Origin: an uncultured bacterium
GTDB lineage: Bacteria; Patescibacteriota; Minisyncoccia; Phycocordibacterales; UBA918
Length of the DNA: 5,290 bases
Assembly (NCBI GenBank): GCA_903839715.1
Contig: CAIMDH010000055.1
Location: 1-5,290, forward strand
Reading direction: 5' to 3'
The translations under genes and the position numbers were made by a program. This document shows, one piece after another, positions 1 through 3,887 of the stretch (the first letter of the stretch is position 1; each line of letters begins with the position of its first letter). The notes beneath the pieces are model-generated. The model did not search any database and was not told the DNA's origin. It saw only the letters and a list, made by a program, of their open reading frames with translations.

Positions 1-207
1 ACCTTAGTTAAAAACTGCGGCTTCAGTGAGGAGAAAGCCAAACTTATCGAAGCACGTTATCACGAGCTGTATCAGGAAAGTGATGCGTGGGTAGCAAGTA
101 AACTAGACCAAGCTTCAAAAGTAGAGAAGATAGTCACTCTTGAAGAGGCTACCAAAAAGAACAAGAAAAAGAACCTTGACGACCTCCTAGAGGGAGGCAT
201 GATTTAG
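1..207 (+). CDS. 3' end of an unidentified gene (last 68 residues)
   Basis: The gene enters from the left edge in frame with base 1 and ends at TAG 205-207. The 68 visible residues are charged and look helical: a first half with GFSEEKAKLIEARYHELYQ and SDAWVASKLDQASK, then a lysine-rich stretch (ATKKNKKKN) and an acidic-hydrophobic tail (LDDLLEGGMI). I do not recognise the family. The usual gene in front of rpmI is infC, but this C-terminus does not resemble translation initiation factor IF-3. The YHELYQESDAWVASKL stretch faintly recalls helices in phage-type family A DNA polymerases. That is a weak impression, and the catalytic motifs would lie outside the window. No terminator separates it from the rpmI promoter, so some read-through into rpmI is possible. 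The reading frame is secure; the function is not. Confidence 0.7.
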   Translation, partial: TLVKNCGFSEEKAKLIEARYHELYQESDAWVASKLDQASKVEKIVTLEEATKKNKKKNLDDLLEGGMI

Positions 208-219
208 CCTCTAAAAATT

Positions 220-248
220 TTGACAGACAAGGCCATATACGCTATAGT
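220..248 (+). promoter_or_regulatory. sigma70-type promoter of rpmI-rplT
   Basis: A perfect -35 box TTGACA (220-225) is followed by a 17-bp spacer and a -10 box TATAGT (243-248). Transcription would begin near 255, giving a leader of about 27 nt before the rpmI start. The leader can form only a tiny GGC-TCCA-GCC hairpin (259-268), too small to be a recognisable L20 autoregulatory structure. It is the best promoter match in the window, in keeping with a highly expressed ribosomal protein unit. Confidence 0.85.
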
Positions 249-281
249 TGCGGCACTTCGGCTCCAGCCAGTAAATTAATT

Positions 282-473
282 ATGAAGACAAACAAATCAT
301 TCAGTAAGCGCATTAAGGTTACCAAGAACGGAAAATTGGTAGCTCGTAAGGCTGGTCAAAACCACTTTAATGCCCGCCAAACAGGACGACAGCGACTTCG
401 CCGCAAGCGAACCCAGCTCCTCGAACTCGGTAAGCGCATTACCCGCCGTTTCCTTCCAGGCACAGGCGCATAA
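282..473 (+). CDS. rpmI: 50S ribosomal protein L35
   Basis: This encodes bL35, a small basic protein of the large ribosomal subunit that binds 23S rRNA. The 63-residue product has the family's usual length and its typical opening: MKTNKSFSKRIKVTKNGKL (compare the MKTkraaaKRFKvTgtGK pattern) followed by ARKAGQNHFNARQTGRQRLRRKR. Nearly a third of the residues are Lys or Arg, as expected for an rRNA binder. The ATG at 282 is the first start after the predicted transcription start near 255, and no Shine-Dalgarno sequence precedes it (the bases before it are AAATTAATT). rplT follows after 34 bp with no terminator between, so the two are co-transcribed. The 63-residue frame antisense to it is only a shadow. 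Confidence 0.95.
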   Translation: MKTNKSFSKRIKVTKNGKLVARKAGQNHFNARQTGRQRLRRKRTQLLELGKRITRRFLPGTGA

Positions 474-507
474 ACCTTTTATCAGCAATTTTTATAACAA
501 GTAACGT

Positions 508-852
508 ATGTCACGAGTAAAAGGAGGATTGATGGCGCAAAAGCGTCGTCGCAATATCCTCGACGAAGTAAAAGGTTACCGCCTCCAACGATCAAAGAAG
601 AAGCGTGTAGCCCGTGAAGCTATCTACCACGCACAGCTCTACGCCTTTGCACACCGCAAAGACAAGAAGAACGACTTCCGTCGTCTCTGGACTGTTCGCA
701 TCAACGCAGCACTGATGGCCTTTGGTCTCAAGTACAGTCGCTTCATCAATGTCCTTAAAGTAAAGAACATTGAAATCGACCGCAAAGTTCTTGCAACTCT
801 CGCCAAAGACCGACCAGAAGCATTTGGTCGCCTAGTCGAAAGTGTAAAGTAA
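508..852 (+). CDS. rplT: 50S ribosomal protein L20
   Basis: This encodes bL20, an early-assembly 23S rRNA-binding protein of the large subunit. The 114 residues match the family's usual length and order: an N-terminal MSRVKGG (family MARVKRG), KGYRLQRSKKKRVAREA (residues 22-38), DFRRLWTVRINAA (56-68), GLKYSRFIN (73-81) and IEIDRKVLATLA (88-99). The start at 508 is chosen because it keeps the conserved RVK N-terminus. However, codon 9 is also ATG (532) and carries a far better ribosome-binding site than 508 (see separate entry). The gene is the second of the rpmI-rplT unit, and a strong terminator begins 8 bp after the stop codon. In many bacteria L20 represses its own operon by binding the leader mRNA; no such structure is evident here. 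Confidence 0.96.
   Translation: MSRVKGGLMAQKRRRNILDEVKGYRLQRSKKKRVAREAIYHAQLYAFAHRKDKKNDFRRLWTVRINAALMAFGLKYSRFINVLKVKNIEIDRKVLATLAKDRPEAFGRLVESVK
521..534 (+). promoter_or_regulatory. Shine-Dalgarno sequence inside rplT before a second ATG
   Basis: AAGGAGG (521-527) is a full anti-Shine-Dalgarno match. It lies 4 nt before an in-frame ATG (532-534), which is codon 9 of rplT. It also encodes part of the conserved VKGG of L20, so it may be a coding coincidence. It is nevertheless the only strong Shine-Dalgarno match in front of any start codon in this window. Initiation here would give an L20 lacking its first eight residues, which are normally conserved. Confidence 0.4.
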
Positions 853-859
853 CTCTCAA

Positions 860-894
860 ATAAAAGCCGCATCCCAAAGGGATGCGGCTTTTAT
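860..894 (+). terminator. intrinsic terminator of rpmI-rplT
   Basis: This is a perfect 16-bp stem: 860-875 pairs with 879-894 around an AAA loop. The core is GCCGCATCCC/GGGATGCGGC, flanked by A-run and T-run sides (AAAA...TTTT). It begins 8 bp after the rplT stop codon. The A-run on the left makes it potentially bidirectional. It separates the ribosomal protein unit from the RNA gene downstream. Confidence 0.9.
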
Positions 895-947
895 CGTTAT
901 CTTAGTTCTGTTGTAAAAACCTGCCCTCTACTAACAGAAGTTATCTA

Positions 948-956
948 TGCTATACT
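948..956 (+). promoter_or_regulatory. extended -10 promoter of a candidate small RNA
   Basis: TGCTATACT is an extended -10 element: TG at 948-949, one base, then TATACT at 951-956. Nothing resembling TTGACA lies 16-18 bp upstream, as is common for extended -10 promoters. Initiation would fall near 963. It lies between the rplT terminator and the structured region 963-1147, so it gives that region its own transcription. Confidence 0.6.
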
Positions 957-962
957 CTGATT

Positions 963-1147
963 AATCAGTCATCAATTTGACTTCCCAAAGGTATCGTGTG
1001 ACTAGCGAGAGATATGGGTTAAGATTATTTATTGCGGAATGGTTACACGCATCATAGAGGAAAGGCGGTCCCGGGGAGAAATCCTAAGTTCGCCAGAATA
1101 CGGGAAAAAGGCGTGTCATTCACAATGACACGCTTTAATTTTTATTT
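963..1147 (+). ncRNA. candidate orphan structured RNA, about 180 nt, family unknown
   Basis: The region lies between its own extended -10 promoter and an intrinsic terminator and holds no credible reading frame. Visible helices in order: AGTCA 967-971/TGACT 978-982; a long stem 995-1004/1040-1049 (CGTGTGAC with GTTACACG at its base) that continues as GCGA 1005-1008/TTGC 1032-1035; GGCG 1064-1067/CGCC 1091-1094 enclosing a GGA-GAAA-TCC hairpin (1075-1084) with a GNRA tetraloop; and the terminator stem 1111-1133. TCCCG 1069-1073 can also pair with CGGGA 1101-1105, crossing the GGCG/CGCC helix as a pseudoknot. The purine-rich GAGGAAAGGCGG around 1057-1068 slightly recalls the RNase P P4 strand, but the RNA is far too short and lacks the other conserved blocks. 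I found no tmRNA, SRP or 6S signature. The next + strand region has no gene, so it is a stand-alone RNA or an orphaned riboswitch-like element. Confidence 0.6.
1111..1147 (+). terminator. bidirectional intrinsic terminator
   Basis: GCGTGTCATT (1111-1120) pairs perfectly with AATGACACGC (1124-1133) around a CAC loop. It is followed on the + strand by a T-rich tract (1134-1147) and preceded by AAAAA (1105-1109), which gives the - strand a five-U tract. It therefore ends the candidate RNA at 963 on the + strand and could also stop transcripts arriving from the convergent beta-CASP gene on the - strand. Confidence 0.85.
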
Positions 1148-1160
1148 AGTTAGTACCAAA

Positions 1161-1251
1161 TATGGACTAGGGAGTAGTGATTTTTGAGCCCCCGCAGCGA
1201 CACTGACAGAAGCGAGGACTGGGCGATGAAAGTACTACTCCCTAGTCCATA
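1161..1251. repeat. 91-bp inverted-repeat element with perfect 18-bp arms
   Basis: The left arm 1161-1178 (TATGGACTAGGGAGTAGT) is the exact reverse complement of the right arm 1234-1251. The 55-bp interior is also structured: GCCC 1188-1191 pairs with GGGC 1221-1224, and CGC 1193-1195 can pair with GCG 1212-1214. The junction between arms and inner stem has the layout of a kink-turn on the + strand (TTT-GA-GCCC opposite GGGC-GAT-GA-AA). It sits in the convergent gap between the RNA terminator and the 3' end of the beta-CASP gene. Neither strand has a clean U-tract right after the stem, so it is a poor terminator. I see no target-site duplication or reading frame. It may be a REP-like or MITE-like element, a small RNA, or an mRNA 3'-end stabiliser. 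Confidence 0.65.
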
Positions 1252-1287
1252 CCCATACAACCACGCATCTTCCATGTGAAGTTGTGC

Positions 1288-2649
1288 CTAAAAATCTATC
1301 TCTACCTCCTGATTCTCTTCTGGAGCAATAGCGTTAAGTCCCAAATAGTCGCGCAAGCGTTGTGTTAAAAATAATGATGAACGCTCCTCCCCCATCACTA
1401 CAAAAACTTGCTTGGCCTTTTCAGCACCACCAGCTACCAGTTCAACTAACTGATCGCGGTCAGCATGTCCTGAAAACCCTTGAATCATCGCTACTTTTGC
1501 TCGAACTTTTATTTTTTCATTATCAATAGTGATTGTACTAGCGCCGTCTTGCAGGACGCGTCCAATACTACCTACCGATTGGTATCCTACCAACAGTAGC
1601 GTGGTGGAAGTATCATCGAGATACTCTCTTTCGTGGCGGCGAATGCGGCCCCCGTGACTCATTCCCGAGCCAGCTATAATTATCTTGGCTTTACGCTCAG
1701 TCTTAATGGCTTCTGACTCTTTGGTAGTGGTGGTAAACTTTAGTCCTTTAAAATCGAAAATATCGTCACCAGAGCCAATCTGCTCTTGTACAGATTGCTT
1801 CAAGTAGCGAGTGTAATTGCGATAAATACTCGTCACAGTAATCGCCAACGGTGAATCCAAAAATACTGGCAAAGCTTCGATTTTACTTGTCTCGATAAGA
1901 TTATTTATCTCAAAGATAAGAGCCTGTGTACGCTCCAAAGAAAAAGCTGGGATGATAAGGGTACCGTTTTTGTGTTGTGTCTCTTCAATATAATGCTGGA
2001 GGAGTGCGGTTCGTTCTGCTACTTGTTCATGCAGCCTGTCGCCGTACACACTCTCCATCACTAAGTAGTCGTAGTCTTTTGGTACTACCGGGGCATCAAG
2101 AAGCGGTTGTGGCACATTGCCAATATCACCAGTAAAGACAATCTTTTTACCATGGCGCACGAGATGGATCATTCCTGAACCAAGAATATGTCCAGCGTTG
2201 GTGTACCATGCTTCAATATCATCTCCAGGAGAAAAGCACTCTTCATACTCCACTGTCTTCCAGTTAGTAAATGTAGCAGCAACATGTTCTTCTTCATATA
2301 ATGGTTCGTAGCCATACTTCTGAGCCTCGTACTCCATCACTTTAAGAGCGTCAAAAAGCATCGTCTGCGCCAAATCTTTGGTAGCTGTCGTACTGTATAT
2401 TACTCCAGTAAAACCATCCTTAAGGAGCTTAGGGATGCGTCCAATATGATCGGCATGAGCATGAGTAACTAGCAGTACATCAACTTCAGCGGGATTGTAT
2501 ACAAACGGCCGAGCATTGAGGGCAGCCACAAAGCGATCACCTTGAACTAGTCCGCAATCTACTAAAATAGCTACATTACCCGTGTCAAGCATAAAGTTGG
2601 CACCAGTCACTGACCCCACCCCACCATAAAAGCCTAATGTTGTTTTCAT
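1288..2649 (-). CDS. beta-CASP metallo-beta-lactamase fold ribonuclease-like protein
   Basis: This is a 453-residue member of the CPSF73/TTHA0252-like branch of metallo-beta-lactamase proteins, two-metal enzymes that cut RNA (inferred role: RNA processing or decay in the cytoplasm). The lactamase part shows the metal-binding THAHADH (H63, H65, D67, H68), GHILGSG with H154, and FTGDIG with D175. The inserted beta-CASP domain begins at MESVYGDRLH (198-207; acidic motif A at E199) and continues with FSLERTQ (236-242), FLDSPLA (263-269), GSGMSHGGRIRRH (327-339) and VGYQ. The chain returns to the lactamase fold at GFSGHAD (391-397), with H395 as the motif C histidine. All catalytic positions look intact, and the length suits the family; it is shorter than RNase J. 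No signal peptide is seen. The gene is monocistronic, with its own promoter a few bases upstream and no Shine-Dalgarno sequence. The substrate cannot be told from sequence. Confidence 0.93.
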   Translation of the reverse strand: MKTTLGFYGGVGSVTGANFMLDTGNVAILVDCGLVQGDRFVAALNARPFVYNPAEVDVLLVTHAHADHIGRIPKLLKDGFTGVIYSTTATKDLAQTMLFDALKVMEYEAQKYGYEPLYEEEHVAATFTNWKTVEYEECFSPGDDIEAWYTNAGHILGSGMIHLVRHGKKIVFTGDIGNVPQPLLDAPVVPKDYDYLVMESVYGDRLHEQVAERTALLQHYIEETQHKNGTLIIPAFSLERTQALIFEINNLIETSKIEALPVFLDSPLAITVTSIYRNYTRYLKQSVQEQIGSGDDIFDFKGLKFTTTTKESEAIKTERKAKIIIAGSGMSHGGRIRRHEREYLDDTSTTLLLVGYQSVGSIGRVLQDGASTITIDNEKIKVRAKVAMIQGFSGHADRDQLVELVAGGAEKAKQVFVVMGEERSSLFLTQRLRDYLGLNAIAPEENQEVEIDF

Positions 2650-2663
2650 ATGTTAGTACTTCT

Positions 2664-2669
2664 ATTGTA
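2664..2669 (-). promoter_or_regulatory. -10 box in front of the beta-CASP gene
   Basis: On the - strand TACAAT (2669-2664) lies 14 nt before the ATG. No good -35 is evident at standard spacing. Initiation about 7 nt downstream would leave a leader of only about 7-8 nt without a Shine-Dalgarno sequence. The surrounding TACAATAGAA recurs in the same position before adk. Confidence 0.5.
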
Positions 2670-2726
2670 CATTACAAATAAGTCACCAAATCCACCTACT
2701 CCCCTACCAAAAACTTATTCTAAAAA

Positions 2727-2758
2727 TACGCGTATTCCAATCGATTGGAATACGCGTA
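2727..2758. repeat. perfect 32-bp palindrome without a loop
   Basis: Every base from 2727 to 2742 is mirrored by its complement from 2758 back to 2743. The centre is ATCGAT and the half-site is TACGCGTATTCCAATC. On the - strand it is followed directly by TATTTTTAG, so there it could act as an intrinsic terminator insulating the beta-CASP promoter about 60 bp further on. The zero-length loop and exact symmetry would equally suit a dimeric DNA-binding site. Terminator stems usually have a 3-8 nt loop, so the function is open. Confidence 0.85.
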
Positions 2759-2904
2759 AAAGGGTATCTAGCGTTATCTTTATATTTTTAGAAAAATTCA
2801 AGGCGAAACAAGTTTTATCTACGACTGAGACCAAGACGTACAGGCAACGTTGCGGAAGCAAGTCTGCAGTTTTAACAAAGAAATTTCCCAAAATGAGGGG
2901 GGTA

Positions 2905-2935
2905 TGAAAAAGCGCCTCAAAGAGACGCTGTTTCA
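2905..2935 (-). terminator. intrinsic terminator of the - strand structured RNA
   Basis: On the - strand AGCGTCTC (2929-2922), loop TTT, and GAGGCGCT (2918-2911) form an 8-bp stem including one U-G pair. It is followed by a T-run to 2907. The flanking TGAAA/TTTCA (2935-2931 with 2909-2905) can extend the hairpin. It starts only a few bases after the closing helix of the RNA. On the + strand the same stem has a C-A mismatch and no T-run. Confidence 0.7.
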
Positions 2936-3086
2936 AAGGGAGCCACTAACGTATGCTCCTGGAAAAGTCCAGGTGGGTACCATATCCGATTTGAGTCTGA
3001 AATTCCTTGCGGATTCTCATATCGCCTCGCGAGTTCCGGCAACCCTTAAACATAAGTTTAATCGGAACATACGTAATGTGGCTCCA
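2905..3086 (-). ncRNA. candidate orphan structured RNA, about 180 nt, family unknown
   Basis: Read on the - strand, the RNA would start at about 3086-3085, exactly at a closing helix: GGAGCCAC (3085-3078) pairs with GTGGCTCC (2946-2939), and after a small internal loop ACGTATG (3074-3068 on the complement) pairs with CATACGT (2955-2949). Inside lie TCCGA (3066-3062)/TCGGA (2989-2985), TTAAAC (3061-3056)/GTTTAA (3051-3046) with a four-base loop, a bulged helix TTGCCGGAACTC (3042-3031)/GAGAATCCGCAA (3018-3007), and CCTGGA (2973-2968)/TCCAGG (2963-2958) with a four-base loop. GGGT (3045-3042) could pair with ACCC (2978-2975) as a pseudoknot. A terminator hairpin follows at once. This matches no RNA family I can name. 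Strand choice rests on the promoter, the U-tract and a G-U pair that completes the terminator stem only on this strand. Confidence 0.62.
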
Positions 3087-3092
3087 CTTCCA

Positions 3093-3121
3093 AGTATACT
3101 CCTAAATTAAAAAGGTGGGAA
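3093..3121 (-). promoter_or_regulatory. promoter of the - strand structured RNA
   Basis: On the - strand the -10 is TATACT (3098-3093). The -35 candidate TTCCCA (3121-3116) matches four of six consensus bases at a 17-bp spacing. The predicted start, about 7-8 nt downstream, coincides with the first base of the RNA's closing helix. The -35 overlaps a terminator hairpin, which would shield the RNA from upstream transcription. Confidence 0.55.
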
Positions 3122-3139
3122 TACTAGAAATCCTCACCT
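3109..3139 (-). terminator. second terminator downstream of ndk
   Basis: On the - strand AGGTG (3139-3135) pairs with CACCT (3117-3113) and GGA (3133-3131) with TCC (3120-3118), with one bulged base and a 10-nt loop. TTTTT (3113-3109) and further T-rich sequence follow. It lies about 30 bp beyond the main ndk terminator. A further small hairpin, CCCCA 3150-3154/TGGGG 3161-3165, lies between them. Confidence 0.6.
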
Positions 3140-3167
3140 GTCCCAGCACCCCCATTTAAGTGGGGTA

Positions 3168-3206
3168 TATAAAAAGCCCAATGCTTGAGGCGCCGGGCTT
3201 TTTATA
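3168..3206 (-). terminator. bidirectional intrinsic terminator of ndk
   Basis: TATAAAAAGCCC (3168-3179) pairs perfectly with GGGCTTTTTATA (3195-3206) around a 15-nt loop. Both strands end in a T-run after the GC core. It begins 11 bp beyond the ndk stop codon. No + strand gene clearly needs it, so its main role is to end ndk transcripts. Confidence 0.85.
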
Positions 3207-3217
3207 ATTAACCTTAT

Positions 3218-3823
3218 TTATTCTGCTGAGCCGTCGAGGTTTACATCGTACATAATGCGTTCTTGTGCTGTGTTGTACTTCATAATGTCTTCTTCTTTGA
3301 ACCATATAGCAATCTCTCGTTCTGCTTCTGATACCGCATCTGAACAATGAACTAGATTTCGTACCGCACGATTTTCGTATGAAGCATGTCCGTATGAGTC
3401 GATTGTGTAGTCACCACGGAGTGTTCCTACATCTGAAGTAGCGGGCTCGGTTGTACCGACAATCTTAGTTACCACATTTACCGCCTGATTTCCTTCCCAG
3501 ACCATAGCAACTACTGGAGCAGCAGTCATATACTTGACGATGGTACGAATAATATCTTTGCCGTATTCCATTGGCTCTTTATCAATTGGCAGTCCTTGTG
3601 CCATCAAGTCATTTACTACATTTGTACCCTTCTTTAGGAACCACTCTTCACTCTTATTGTAGTGCTGAATAAGCTTCTCTTCAGTTGGCACAAACATTTT
3701 CATGGCGGTGCACTTCAGACCAGTCTGCTCAAAACGGCGAACTACTTCTCCCATCAAACTGCGCTGTACAGTATCAGGCTTTAGAATAACGAATGTGCGT
3801 TCTTGATGTGGATATTTTTTCAT
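3218..3823 (-). CDS. ndk: nucleoside diphosphate kinase, extended form
   Basis: Ndk transfers the gamma-phosphate of ATP to other (d)NDPs through a phosphohistidine. The start is typical: RTFVILKPDTVQRSLMGEVVRRFE (residues 9-32, with K15). The core YMTAAPVVAMVWEG (98-111) and the active site RNLVHCSDAVSEAEREIAIWF (155-175), with catalytic H159, are intact. At 201 residues it is well above the usual 130-155. About 25 extra residues lie between the HY near 54-55 and the YMTAAPV core, more precede the active site (TIDSYGHASYENRA, 140-153), and a roughly 25-residue tail follows the last conserved helix. The cysteine after the catalytic histidine replaces the usual Gly or Ala. The ATG at 3823 follows the promoter by about 25 bp, with no Shine-Dalgarno sequence. 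It lies downstream of map in the same direction and may also receive read-through from adk-map. Confidence 0.93.
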   Translation of the reverse strand: MKKYPHQERTFVILKPDTVQRSLMGEVVRRFEQTGLKCTAMKMFVPTEEKLIQHYNKSEEWFLKKGTNVVNDLMAQGLPIDKEPMEYGKDIIRTIVKYMTAAPVVAMVWEGNQAVNVVTKIVGTTEPATSDVGTLRGDYTIDSYGHASYENRAVRNLVHCSDAVSEAEREIAIWFKEEDIMKYNTAQERIMYDVNLDGSAE

Positions 3824-3847
3824 ATCGAATTATTAAATAGTGCCGGC

Positions 3848-3876
3848 AGTATAGCGGTTGTGCGCGTATTATTCAA
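3848..3876 (-). promoter_or_regulatory. sigma70-type promoter of ndk
   Basis: On the - strand TTGAAT (3876-3871), a 17-bp spacer and TATACT (3853-3848) form a good promoter. The start would be near 3841, leaving a leader of about 18 nt without a Shine-Dalgarno sequence. A GC-only 5-bp inverted repeat brackets it exactly: GCCGG at 3877-3881 touches the -35, and CCGGC at 3843-3847 touches the -10. Confidence 0.8.
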
Positions 3877-3887
3877 GCCGGAAGTGA

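Larger units (their letters stand above)
2650..3217. other. 568-bp intergenic region without a convincing protein gene
   Basis: This gap between ndk and the beta-CASP gene contains, from right to left: two or three terminator-type hairpins (3113-3206), a promoter and candidate structured RNA on the - strand (3121-2905), about 145 bp with no assigned function (2759-2904) and a 32-bp perfect palindrome (2727-2758). In 2759-2904 I see only a 10-bp palindrome GCAACGTTGC (2844-2853) and a weak - strand promoter-like pair: TTGAAT, 17 bp, then GATAAC, around 2770-2798. Short reading frames on both strands cross the palindromes and RNA helices and have no recognisable protein features. Confidence 0.6.

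Noticed and set aside
1057..1073. GAGGAAAGGCGG resembling the P4 strand of RNase P RNA
   Set aside because: The transcript unit is about 180 nt and shows none of the other universally conserved RNase P blocks; the resemblance is a short purine run.
1161..1251. Inverted-repeat element as a transposon end pair or the main terminator of the beta-CASP gene
   Set aside because: No transposase frame or target-site duplication is visible, and neither strand has a proper U-tract directly after the stem. The hairpin at 1111-1133 is a better terminator for that gene.
2650..2907. Open frame of 85 codons on the + strand starting at the beta-CASP promoter
   Set aside because: It runs through the palindrome, has a composition unlike its neighbours (Lys/Thr/Ser-rich without motifs), and has no promoter or ribosome-binding site of its own.
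2715..2936. Open frame of 73 codons on the - strand crossing the 32-bp palindrome
   Set aside because: It starts inside the RNA terminator region, reads through a perfect palindrome and resembles no protein; probably a chance frame.
2958..2973. + strand GGAAAAGTCCAGG resembling the RNase P GAGGAAAGUCC block
   Set aside because: It is fully explained as a 6-bp self-complementary hairpin, and no partner P4 strand or other conserved block is present.
2850..3110. Open frame of 86 codons on the + strand, or 68 codons from the ATG at 2904 with a G-rich stretch before it
   Set aside because: It lies antisense to the paired arms of the candidate RNA and its terminator, has no recognisable protein pattern and no + strand promoter. 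The GAGGGGGGT sits only a base or so from the ATG, too close to serve as a ribosome-binding site.
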